64,000 bases of DNA from Porites lobata (lineage: Eukaryota; Cnidaria; Anthozoa; Scleractinia; Poritidae): contig CALNXK010000019.1 in NCBI GenBank assembly GCA_942486035.1, positions 2,772,501 to 2,836,500 on the forward strand, in the 5' to 3' direction. The notes beneath the pieces are model-generated. The model was not told where the DNA came from. It searched no databases and saw nothing but the letters and a program-made list of their open reading frames with translations. The position numbers and the translations under genes were made by a program. Positions 56,401 to 64,000 of this stretch are shown here, piece after piece (the first letter of the stretch is position 1; the number at the start of each line of letters is the position of its first letter).

Positions 56401-59400
56401 GTCTGCTGAAAAAGAAGCGGCCACAAAATATCGTTGAACTAATAAATAGGGACATGTATGCTTGAAAGTTTTAGCGATAACAACCCAAGCCCCATCCCTG
56501 TAAACGTCAGTCTTACTTCGATGAACAAAGATCCTCATAAAAGAATCTTCAAACTGAAAATCACACCTGCGTAACTGAACCAACTCGTTAAAGCGAAAAA
56601 ACCCTGCATAACCTAAAACGCACAAAGTAAGCACTCGTAAATCAGACAAACTAGCTGAAGACGATCCATACTTAGAAAATAAAAGCTGAATAGCCTTGGG
56701 GGTCACAGGCTCTTTCTTTTTAACAGGGATAATGAGAAGCCTCTTAGCAGATTCTATTAAAGGTAAAACTAACGAGGAATTACAGGGGTTCGGTAGACCT
56801 GCCAAATCATGCACCCACTTGAGCCCATAATGGACTTCGTCAATAGTACTGCAAGAAGCAGATTCTTGAATCAAGCTAAGAAAGAACAATGAAACGTGCA
56901 CACTAGAAGCGGGAAATATAACAATTTCTTTAAACTGAGAAGCCCATTTTCTCCACGTATTGAAGCCCTTTTCGTACTTCCTCGCGGTACTGTCGGCTTT
57001 GGATTTAAGAAGAACTGCGGGGAGATCTTGAACCAGTGCCCGGAGTCGCCCGTCTTCAACCTGTTGAAAATTAGGCTGCAAGGCATCTTTGAGAACTTCT
57101 ACGAGGATAAGAACAAAAATATATGGCAAAATTCCTCAATACACGCACTGGGAGTCAATACAGCAATAAAAAATGGACGCTTGGTAATGCCTCTGACCGG
57201 ATGCAAAACTATTTAAGGCCGAATGGGCCAACTCAAAAACCACGGTAAACAAGCCACTCGGCGAGCTAGTTTCATGCGAAACGAGGACAAATGAACCGAC
57301 GAGCGGAATAAAAAACACGTGGGCCAACATAAAGCCACTCGGCTTGAAAAAACTAAGGCCCCTTAGCGCCAATTCTGACTGCCAGCACCGCGCTGTTAAA
57401 CCTGTCTGAACCAATGAGTGAATCTTTGTAACACCCGAGGGCAAAAATCCCTGAGGGGTCGGCAAAATGAATGTACTCAAGGACGTACGGTTGAAATTGA
57501 ATTGCATTTGCGAACAAGAAAGACCAAAACACATTAGACGGCCAATAAGGGACGACTAAAGTACCAACCGCACCGCATACAAGGAGATGCTGAACCGCCC
57601 TAGTAATGCAGTGGACGGGAGGGACTAGCCAATTATTCTCTCCACTCCACGAGATTGAAAATGCGTCAACAGCTTCAGTGCCTGGTACGCGAAACCTAGA
57701 ATTGAATCTGGGAAGATGGGCGTTGGCAGCATTCGCGAACCTGTCGACTGTATGTGGGCCCCAAAGGCGGTCCAAGTGTGCGAAGAACTCGGGGTTGTAT
57801 ACCAGTCATCGAAGTCTACAATGTGGCTAATCGCATCAGCACAAGCATTAAGTTCCTGGGAACCCACTGGGGAATAAGTGTAATATTGTAAGTTCGACAA
57901 AAATAGAAAATATCAAGCGCAATAGAATGCAATTCTGCACTAGGACTCCCTATCTCCACAACACGAACGGCCCCTTGGCTGTCAGAATGCCACTTTACAC
58001 ACTTACCCCGAACCGAGGCTTTAAACGCACTTAAGGCAAATTGTATAGCCTTAAGTTCTCTCCAGGTAGAGCTCTTAGCTGCTTCGCAAGCAGTCCACAT
58101 ACGATGGGACACCTCATTAGTGCCCACAACAAAAGCCCCGCAGGCGACGTTGCTAGCGTCCGAATAGCTAAACAAAAGGGGAACATTATAAGGCAAAATA
58201 GGTCTCGTATTAAAACTAACGATATTGTTTTTCCAGAAAAATATTTCAGAGAGGCAATCATTATGAAGCCCGATATTAAAACGGGAATCCTAACTACGGC
58301 GGGATTCTATGACCTTGTAAAGGAAACGGGTTTTGAGACGAGTCAGGTTACCCAAAACTGGCGACATGGACATAACATGACCTGCGATAACGGCACAATC
58401 CCGAGCCGTAACATAAGGTGCGGATAGAAGAAATTTGTCAACCAGAGCGATAAATTTGCAAATACGTCTATCGGTAATAGAAATGGTACCGATAACTAAG
58501 TCCCAGTTTAAACCCAACCAAACAAGCACCTGAGTGGGGTTCCATAGTGATTTGGCGGAGTTGGCAACAAACCCCGCACTGCTTGAGGATGATTGCACAA
58601 ACAATGAATTTTCCTTGGCCATAGGCAGTGAATCCCCTTTTCCGCACCCATCGTCGAGGAACACAACAATTTTAATCCCGTTAGACCTCCAAAACTTAAC
58701 GAGTGGTCTGAGACACTTGGTAAAGACGTATGGGGCTGAGCTTAGACCGAACGGAAGTGATGCAAAACAAAAATACCGAACGGTACCAGAAAAAACCCAG
58801 GAGAAACCCAGAAAAGTTTGGTGATCCGGAAAAATATCGATATGGTGATATCCAGACTTGAGATCGAAACTGAAAAGGTAGTCGCCCTTATTAACATATG
58901 ACAATAAAACTCTCCAATCTTCACACCTAAACTTCTGTTTCCAAACGAAATGATTGACATAACGTAAGTCCAGAATAAGCCTCTTCTTGCCTGAAGACTG
59001 TATAGAGACAGAGAGCGGATTAACGACATGTGGAATAAAGGGCACCTCAACGACGGCGTGAGTGTGGACTAATTCAGCGATAGCCGACTCCACGAAAGAC
59101 GCATTATTAAGAGCTGACTGATTGTTAGGAAAACGCGCCTGACAAGGTGTGCTAATGAATGGGATCCGATAACCGAATTTAATTGCTGCGGAGCGACCGA
59201 AGGGAGCGAGCAGCAACATAATCAGGATTTAAAGGAAATATATAAAGGGGCGACGAATTCTCGAATTCATCACTTTTTACCACAATGCATTGCATTTAAC
59301 CACACTTTTTACCACAATGCATTGCATTTAACCAGAGTGCATTGCGCCACGAACAACTCAAATAAAAACACGGGGAAGTAGTGCATCGTTCGCTGCTCAG

Positions 59401-62400
59401 TTCTACAGCACGGTTAGAGGTCTTACCAAATTTTAAGACACGCAGGAGTCTTTCAGATGAGTACGATGGTTAACTTGGAGAGTGGATTTCAATTCAAGAG
59501 CCTTTTTTGACTCGTCCAGGTGTTAAACCTGACGAGAAGAAGAGCATTTGCTCTTCGACTCCGCAACACGGGGAATATACAAATTCCAGCTTGCTAGAAG
59601 TGATGTGAAAGTGAGAAAATGTCATGCAATGCTATTCTTAAGAAACTGTATGAGCCGAAAATGGATGTGATTTTGACCATTCGCTTCAGAATAACAGCGG
59701 AAATCGAGATAACAAAACATATGTTTTGTGTCCTACTTTGCAGACCAGGACGTGTATCAGCGTTTTGAAAAGCATAATTATGTTCTTTCATTCATTCATT
59801 GCCATGGAATATGCGTTTACATTGTTTTTTCACTGTTAATAGCTCGGTTAATGCGGCTGGCGATCATCTTGCCGGCGGAAGTTTCATAGAAAAGGAATAA
59901 AAAGAAACACTTTTCCCAGGAATTACGTAATCAGCCTCCGTGGTGTAGTGGGTAGGTGTAGTCGCGTCGAGCTGAAGGTGCTGGGTTCGAGGTCTACCGA
60001 ATTATTTATTATTCCTACTTTCTTTTTTTTTTTTTCCTTTTTTTGTGTTGTTGTTTTCTATAAATATATAGCTAAATAACTGTTACTTAATAAAGTGCAA
60101 GAAAAGTATTGTGTTTCCAGAGAAAATATCGTGCACTGTATATTAAATATCTGGATAATCGATCTCAATTTCTATTATTTCCTACAATTTACTGTGGGAA
60201 AACCAGAGTTGATAACCACTTGATCATTTTCTAAACAACGTTCCCACGAGTTCTTTCTATAGACTGATAGTAATTATTCTAGTACTTTCCAACATGTAAA
60301 TAGGACATTCAACGTCATTCTTGATTCTTTTAAGTCTCACTGCCTAACTAATGCCAGTATCAACAGAATGTGCCGCAGCATTACTATCTTTTAGATACCC
60401 TAGTAGTATCGATAACAAAACTATTGGCACCAATAGTGTGCCAATAACTTAAACAGGACCTAAGTCTACCCTTAAGTACTGGCAATGCGGAATTCTGTTC
60501 AAATTCAAATAGATTGCGATCATAATCGAAATCGACTAATGAACTAGAGTCCCTTTCCCTGAAATACTCCAAATAAGAAGGATACATGTCTAATAAATTG
60601 ACTAAAGCTAATATCTAACCTTGGAAAACAAGTTTTTAATTCTGTGGTCCTATTTACCTCCAATGCCCGAAAGAACAGAAGAACTAGGAAAGGACTGCCC
60701 CGAGCTTGAAGATCTGGCTTGAGGATTAACTTGACACTGAGATCTCCAATGACCTTGCTGGCCGCAGGCGAAACAAATATCGCTTGGTCTTGGTTTGCTG
60801 AAAGCGCCAAAAGTACGAGAAATAGGTCTGGAGGATGATGAATGTTGGCCAGCAAACGCGGTGGTTGCGGTAGATGATTGGAGTTGTGAATAACCTTGCT
60901 TGGATGGCTTCGCTTTCTGTTGGCGTTGGTTGCGTTTACGAAGGGCCCTCTGCTCGGCACGGCGGATACGCTTTTCGTCCTCTGACCCGCTAGCCAACTC
61001 GTCTGATAAATACTCGTTCACCAAATCCCAACCGGCGGCGGACTTGTCTGCCAGTCTGATAAGTTTGTTGCGCTTCTTGATGTCAGAGTCTAGTTCTTCC
61101 AGGTGAGTTTTAACAAGGTCTAATTTTCTCTTCCCGAGAGCAACTGACGCCGACTTCACCTTCTCTGCAAGGTCGGAGTTGAATTGAAACTGTTTCTTAT
61201 TACCTTCGAATCTAAACGTGATCTTGGATTCTTCTTTAAGCTTTTTGGCCACAGAATCGGTATTACTGCACGACTCGTCTTGAATATCGCGCTTCAAGGC
61301 GCCCAACTTCTTGTCGAAATAATCCTTAAATAGAGAGAACGCGGACGCTATATCACTGGATTCTGAAGACTGGATTGGTACTGAAGCTTCGAGAGATTGA
61401 GACAAAGCTTGTTTAGGAAGCGAAGGCAGCAAAACGTCGCTGCTAGGAAAATCTGTGTTCGCTGGAGTAACGTCTTCAACATCAGACATAATTTTGAGGG
61501 CGTAGGGACGGTCGTAAGACGCGAATGAATATAAATGAGAACAACTCAAATATATATAGCCTACCGCTAATGAAGCAACAGAACAGCATACCATGTAACA
61601 CCCCAAAGAAAAGGTTACATAACCCATGATAAATACATTTATCTGTTTCATTTAAAGCAAGAGATAAGCAAAAATTGCAGATCAGGTTACTTTGTGGTGG
61701 TGTAGTGTGTTTTAATGTTGCGAGGTCACTCAAATAAATGGAAACAGAAGCATACAAGCTTCTGATGGAAACCGTTGTGTACTAACCATAAATGGCCTCA
61801 TTCTTCTACATTAATAGTCTTTCTTCAAGAAAATGAACTTTTCCAGAGGGGTTGAGGGGCCTTTGTCTCACTTGTGGAAATTTTGAAGGGGGCGGGTGGG
61901 CGTAAGTACCCTACAAAAATGGAAAATCCAGAGAGGTGGGTGGGGGGGTCCTAAGTGAAATTCCCCCCGTGGTGGGGGTCTGGATATTTTCTGGAACTAC
62001 ACATTATAGAGTAATGTAAGCTTTCCTACCTCGCTTTCCATTCCATATTTCTGATGACAACTTGAAAGTGATTCCCACTTAGTGCACCCATCCTGAGAGG
62101 CATCCTCACACCTCTCCTGTAACTACCAAATTCTATCCCTTCCAGGGAGGGGTGCCCTTCAATAGCACGCATCCTGTAAAAATATTTAAGGGAGCATTAA
62201 AGGCCAACCTCACTCCTATGGTGACGTCATATCCCTGTCTTACCTCATGACTCAGTATAAGTGGAAATGACAAGGGAATTTGCGTTTCAAAATGGATTGG
62301 CCTAACTTACAGTGGGAAGGAAATTTACCATTTTTGCTTTGTTTTACTTTGTATTCTAGCCTGAAATGAGCACATGACAGGGCTGTCATTTCAGACTATG

Positions 62401-63310
62401 TCCTAATTATGAGTAGTTTTTGTGTCACGCATTCCACACAGACCATTTTTGAAATGACCCAATTTAAAATGCTGTGTGGGATATCTGACCCACTTTGACT
62501 AATTTCTAGATTGAACTCTGTAAAAAGAGGTTCAGGTGGAGTCTCTCAGGGAAGGAATAACTTTTAGTACTTACTGTTCAGGGGTGACACCTCTGACCAC
62601 CATGTACTGTGTAGTAATTGCTTTCTTGTCCTTAATACCAGCATAACTGAAGGCTGATGGTTGAATGTTTAAACATGCTGACAAACGCTGAATAGCTTCC
62701 AGGGTCTCCTGGACGGTTAACAAGAAAACAGAGTGAAATGTAGAAAGGACATTGGTGGAAATAATAATAAAATTCAAATTATAGTTATAATCACTGTATT
62801 GTACACATGGATAATTATTTTGTACTTTGGTGCAAACATAATGCTAGATGAACTGCATGGTCATATAGTTACCTTTTTAAAAGTATATACATGTAGTTGG
62901 TTTAAAACTGGTTTAAAATTTCAACAAGGGGCTAACTACCTGAGCTAAGAAAATACATGTAACCCTACCCACATCGACACCAAGGCTGCACTTTAGAGGT
63001 GGAGGTAGGGATTGGCTGAAGGAACCATGGCCATCCCTTTTTCTGTGAAATTTTGCAACATATTTAAAGAATACTCAATAAAATAAATAGTATCTATATA
63101 ACTGGCATGTGCCCCAAACTCCACCTCCCCTTCCCCAACCCCTTCTGAATTTTCTGGACCTGCCCCTGCACTTGGTTGTACAATGTAAGCAAGAATATGA
63201 ATAATGCAACCCCACCAATAGAATCAATACCAACCAATGATCACAATCTGGAATAATCAACTCACCATATTTCTTTTACACAGCACAAATCCAGTGTATT
63301 CAGGATCAAT
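50096..63310 (-). CDS. PUS7L-like pseudouridine synthase (TruD family), 5' end off window
   Basis: Exons 63266-63310, 62575-62708, 62030-62173, 54822-54861, 54381-54503, one not found, 52772-52880, 52129-52484, 50096-50417; phases agree at all adjacent junctions except across the missing exon (needs phase 0 to 2, between 54,381 and 52,880). Seen: SYAGIKDKKAITTQ (catalytic Asp of TruD, in the K-D), PLRMGALSGNHFQVVIRN, FGFLNYFGPQRFG, the RLLYVHSYCSLIWN helix, IVLPLPGYNVQYP, PGAYRKLV, and FLEPSCYATSCLREL. These are the TruD motifs, in order, and the wording is closer to PUS7L than PUS7. Known: these enzymes isomerise uridine to pseudouridine in tRNA and mRNA. The upstream exons (N-terminus) lie beyond the right edge. 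A 6.15-kb retrotransposon sits in the intron between 62030 and 54861. Confidence 0.88.
50580..50645 (+). repeat. Possible tRNA-derived fragment
   Basis: GGTTAGCTCCGTTAAGAGAG resembles a tRNA D-arm/A-box, and GAGCTCAAACTG a decayed B-box. No folded acceptor stem. Weak. Confidence 0.3.
52129..52484 (-). CDS. PUS7L-like exon
   Basis: Phase 0 in, 2 out; acceptor tttccactag, donor aaac|gtaagt. PMRLLYVHSYCSLIWNYMAS, VVEGDLVVDK and RDIVLPLPGYNVQYP. An extra ~25-residue insert between the last two is loosely conserved. Confidence 0.88.
52772..52880 (-). CDS. PUS7L-like exon
   Basis: Phase 2 in, 0 out; acceptor tcgtcgcag, donor acatg|gtgtgt. Encodes ADVQGTLGKMPGYKVRETLV and LKALHRHGTDM. Reading on past the donor meets TGA at 52744-52742, so splicing at 52771 is required. 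Confidence 0.75.
53358..53759 (+). other. Unassigned 133-codon ORF antisense to a PUS7L-like intron
   Basis: Contains an acceptor-like TTTTTTTTCAG at about 53,409-53,419 and the Arg/Lys-rich stretch INRMVRTMIRWSQKQLDRLD. No family recognised; lies in the intron where a PUS7L exon is missing. Likely chance or remnant. Confidence 0.2.
54035..54275. repeat. Dispersed repeat, copy 2
   Basis: Counterpart of 49740-49975, inside an intron of the PUS7L-like gene. Confidence 0.7.
54381..54503 (-). CDS. PUS7L-like exon with GF-x-NYFG-x-QRFG
   Basis: 41 codons, phase 0/0; acceptor ttttttgcag, donor atg|gtaggc. SHFGFLNYFGPQRFGLDD is the second signature of TruD enzymes; IGLAMLQGDM follows. Confidence 0.92.
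54822..54861 (-). CDS. PUS7L-like 40-nt exon
   Basis: Phase 2 in, 0 out; acceptor attattacag, donor gag|gttggt. Reads SHEDNLEKCKKNIE, the helix before G-F-x-N-Y. First coding exon after the retrotransposon-bearing intron. Confidence 0.7.
55491..55588 (-). repeat. DIRS element repeat B2 (outer end)
   Basis: 98 bp, begins TTTAT, defines the low-coordinate end of the element. Confidence 0.9.
55813..55966 (-). repeat. DIRS element repeat A2
   Basis: Copy of A1. Overlaps B1 by TTTAT (55962-55966), the presumed recombination core. Confidence 0.9.
55962..56059 (-). repeat. DIRS element repeat B1
   Basis: 98 bp, matches 55491-55588. Confidence 0.9.
56086..57129 (-). CDS. DIRS element tyrosine recombinase
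   Basis: 347-codon ORF with N-terminal core-binding helices and catalytic domain. Catalytic set: R179 (GYAGFFRFNEL), H295-x2-R298 (GLHSLRAGG), W321 region (GRWKSDKAKDGY) and nucleophile Y330. Complete reading frame, so this part could still be enzymatically competent. Confidence 0.85.
   Translation of the reverse strand: MPYIFVLILVEVLKDALQPNFQQVEDGRLRALVQDLPAVLLKSKADSTARKYEKGFNTWRKWASQFKEIVIFPASSVHVSLFFLSLIQESASCSTIDEVHYGLKWVHDLAGLPNPCNSSLVLPLIESAKRLLIIPVKKKEPVTPKAIQLLFSKYGSSSASLSDLRVLTLCVLGYAGFFRFNELVQLRRCDFQFEDSFMRIFVHRSKTDVYRDGAWVVIAKTFKHTCPYLLVQRYFVAASFSADSEEFIFRPVVFLRSTGAYKLRGSVPLSYNRAREIVLSAFDSIGLPKQDYGLHSLRAGGASAAANARVPDRLFKRDGRWKSDKAKDGYIKDSVHSLLSVSLSLGI
57353..57775 (-). pseudogene. 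DIRS element post-RNase H region (frameshifted)
   Basis: WGPHTVDRFANAAN, FNSRFRVPGTEAVDAFSISW and NWLVPP with a later VPYWPSNVFW are conserved in the region between RNase H and recombinase of DIRS/Ngaro polyproteins. Confidence 0.75.
57816..58196 (-). pseudogene. DIRS element RNase H (frameshifted)
   Basis: SDAS (D13), STWRELKAIQ (E47) and HSDSQGA (D72) are the RNase H catalytic set. The frame breaks near 57,850; downstream family sequence continues in two other frames (57625-57900, 57353-57775). Confidence 0.8.
58290..59219 (-). pseudogene. DIRS element reverse transcriptase core (broken ORF)
   Basis: 309 codons. FSFDLKSGYHHIDI (about 117-130), LPFGLSSAPYVFTK (155-168) and FLDDG (187-191, the YxDD box) are RT palm motifs; FGYRIPF at 15-21 is the family start. 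The frame ends at 58290 before the RNase H, which is in another frame. Confidence 0.85.
59271..59334. repeat. 32-bp direct duplication
   Basis: CACTTTTTACCACAATGCAT repeat unit, copies 59271-59302 and 59303-59334, exact. Confidence 0.85.
59933..59998 (+). mobile_element. tRNA-like SINE head
   Basis: TGGTGTAGTGGGTAG is an A-box and GGGTTCGAGGT a B-box at the usual spacing; acceptor stem does not pair, so not a functional tRNA. Followed by a T-rich tract (60020-60046). Confidence 0.65.
60393..60587 (-). pseudogene. DIRS element RT, detached N-terminal piece
   Basis: Contains LKGRLRSCLSYWHTIGANSF, the segment that normally precedes the GYxIPF start of the RT palm in DIRS-type polyproteins. It is cut off from the rest by the insertion at about 59,205-60,392. 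Confidence 0.7.
60650..61489 (-). CDS. DIRS element gag-like ORF
   Basis: 279 residues from the ATG next to the A1 repeat. Charged coiled middle and a CCHC knuckle (CFACGQQGHWRSQC, residues about 239-252), serine-rich C-terminus. Nucleic-acid-binding structural protein in this order of elements. Appears intact. Confidence 0.8.
   Translation of the reverse strand: MSDVEDVTPANTDFPSSDVLLPSLPKQALSQSLEASVPIQSSESSDIASAFSLFKDYFDKKLGALKRDIQDESCSNTDSVAKKLKEESKITFRFEGNKKQFQFNSDLAEKVKSASVALGKRKLDLVKTHLEELDSDIKKRNKLIRLADKSAAGWDLVNEYLSDELASGSEDEKRIRRAEQRALRKRNQRQQKAKPSKQGYSQLQSSTATTAFAGQHSSSSRPISRTFGAFSKPRPSDICFACGQQGHWRSQCQVNPQARSSSSGQSFPSSSVLSGIGGK
61489..61642 (-). repeat. DIRS element repeat A1
   Basis: 154 bp, ends TTTAT; identical or nearly so to 55813-55966. 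Its inner end abuts the gag ATG. Confidence 0.9.
62030..62173 (-). CDS. PUS7L-like exon
   Basis: Phase 2/2; acceptor atttttacag, donor cgag|gtagga. Encodes RMPLRMGALSGNHFQVVIRN, the conserved L-x-L-G-x-L-x-G-N-H-F block. Confidence 0.9.
62276..62356. repeat. Fragment related to the centre of the 24318-24600 MITE
   Basis: GCGTTTCAAAATGGATTGGC and AAATTTACCATTTTTGCTTT, TGTTTTACTTTGTATT match 24431-24510 at about 80%. In a PUS7L-like intron. Confidence 0.65.
62575..62708 (-). CDS. PUS7L-like exon with catalytic aspartate
   Basis: Acceptor taaccgtccag, donor aaca|gtaagt, phase 0 in, 2 out. ETLEAIQRLSACL then FSYAGIKDKKAITTQYMVVR: A-G-x-K-D-K/R-x-A-x-T-x-Q is the TruD active site. Confidence 0.92.
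63266..63310 (-). CDS. PUS7L-like exon
   Basis: 15 codons, phase 0/0; acceptor tccagacag, donor atg|gtgagt. Encodes IDPEYTGFVLCKRNM, the F-V-L-x-K strand before the catalytic region of TruD proteins. Confidence 0.8.
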
Positions 63311-64000
63311 CTGTCTGGACAAACCACAATAAAAAGAAGAACAGGAGTGATCCTGAAGAATCTGAATCAGGTGCATTAATATACACTGCACTTTTAATAA
63401 CACAAGAGAAAGCAAAGCTTAATCCTTAGTGAGCTGCATGTTGGAACAAAATCTATCATGTACCCTAAGGTCACTTTCGCACTACTTTTCCCTAATGTTG
63501 CAAAACTCTCTTCATTATACAAATTGAATCAAAGTCACCATCTAGACTGTGAGCAAGCTCTTTGGGGCCCTATGGCAGCAGGGCAGGAAAAAGAAGGTAG
63601 GCTTGCAAGAATGTCTCTGGAATTTGAATATCCTCACTTAAAAGTCATTGTGAATGCTGATCACATTATCCTTGGCATGTGTTTTTCAATGTTTGCTTAC
63701 ATTCATGCTCATTTCTGCTTCGCACTGATTGGTGGAAATCTCATAGCTCAGTCGACAGGGAACCACAGTTGAATTGGAGGTGGAATGAATTGAAATTTCA
63801 GAGGTCTATGTAGTTGGTCATGGTTGGTTGGAAGCTCTCCTTCCTTTTCCCACCGCGCCGCCAGAGCACCCCGGAGAGCTTGCTCGCAGGCTTGTCACCA
63901 TCTGGTTGGGTGCGAGTCTGGGTAGAAGTAACACTCTAATTGTGATCTGCAATGTACACTGTACCTACAAGTTGATCACTAAATTAACACACCTACACAC
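63311..64000. other. Intron of the PUS7L-like gene, no exon seen
   Basis: No TruD-like sequence recognised on the minus strand. An ORF at 63458-63772 (plus) has no support. Confidence 0.5.

Larger units (their letters stand above)
59205..60392. mobile_element. ~1.2-kb insertion splitting the DIRS reverse transcriptase
   Basis: Sequence between the two RT pieces has no RT similarity. It starts near TGCTGCGGAGCG and ends near CCGCAGCA (a short inverted pair), and holds a 32-bp tandem duplication (59271-59334) and a tRNA-like head (59933-59998). Exact ends uncertain by tens of bases. Confidence 0.6.
55491..61642 (-). mobile_element. DIRS-order (PAT/Ngaro-like) tyrosine-recombinase retrotransposon, decayed
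   Basis: Minus-strand order: A1 repeat, gag, reverse transcriptase, RNase H, tyrosine recombinase, B1, A2, B2. A1 61489-61642 equals A2 55813-55966 (154 bp); B1 55962-56059 equals B2 55491-55588 (98 bp) with one or two changes. This split direct repeat pattern marks PAT/Ngaro-type elements, as against DIRS1 inverted ends. Ends are TTTAT on both sides with no target duplication, as expected for recombinase-driven insertion. Frameshifts and an insertion in the RT make it inactive. Located in an intron of the PUS7L-like gene, same strand. Confidence 0.9.

Noticed and set aside
56896..58824. Plus-strand ORFs in the DIRS region
   Set aside because: Shadows of the recombinase, RNase H and RT frames on the minus strand.
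1..64000. CRISPR array, operon or bacterial gene content
   Set aside because: Spliced genes, poly-A signals and animal-type families show eukaryotic nuclear DNA; tandem repeats here lack spacer structure.

Overview
The window is intron-rich, AT-leaning eukaryotic DNA. Its genes belong to animal families: an SMP/C2 lipid-transfer protein of the C2CD2/TMEM24 group, a PUS7L-type pseudouridine synthase, and GPI-anchored Ly6/uPAR proteins. They sit among many small inverted-repeat elements, a Tigger/pogo remnant, tRNA-headed SINEs and a tyrosine-recombinase (DIRS-order) retrotransposon. This mix fits a cnidarian, most likely an anthozoan such as a stony coral. The organism is an inference; nothing here proves it. 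Genes were read by translating both strands and joining exons at GT/AG sites with matching codon phase. No similarity search was possible.

Layout. (1) 0.2-28.5 kb, minus strand: one very long gene with about 22 proposed exons. In order it encodes an N-terminal membrane anchor, an SMP-like lipid-transfer region, a C2 domain, a long acidic tail with two copies of a polybasic RRSFNL module, and, if the phase-consistent downstream exons belong to it, a C-terminal C1-type zinc finger running off the left edge. Its introns hold a ~100-bp minisatellite, a 262-bp duplicated segment, a Tigger element with a nested MITE, and several foldbacks. A 71-codon ORF lies divergently just upstream of it. (2) 31.06-31.59 kb, minus: an intact intronless gene for a 176-residue tail-anchored protein with a histidine and an NNCQNF motif, resembling LRAT/PLAAT-type enzymes. 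(3) 36.4-39.4 kb, plus: a three-exon gene for a 268-residue protein with a predicted N-myristoylation/palmitoylation start and a four-cysteine motif. (4) 40.98-43.23 kb, minus, and 47.80-48.28 kb, plus: two Ly6/uPAR genes sharing a 12-cysteine GCSTD signature; the first has an extra unknown N-terminal domain. (5) 50.1-63.3 kb, minus: a PUS7L-like (TruD family) tRNA/mRNA pseudouridine synthase gene, running off the right side at its 5' end. One large intron is occupied by a 6.15-kb DIRS-order element (55,491-61,642) with textbook split direct repeats. That element is decayed by frameshifts and by a ~1.2-kb insertion in its reverse transcriptase.

The genes do not form a pathway. The C2CD2-like protein is expected at ER-plasma-membrane contacts, the Ly6 proteins at the cell surface, and the PUS7L-like enzyme on RNA. 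Points most worth a second look are the SMP-C2-polybasic-C1 architecture with micro-exons and module duplication, the LRAT-like tail-anchored protein, the chimeric Ly6 protein, the myristoylated zinc-motif protein, and tiny near-perfect palindromic elements flanked by 11-bp direct repeats.
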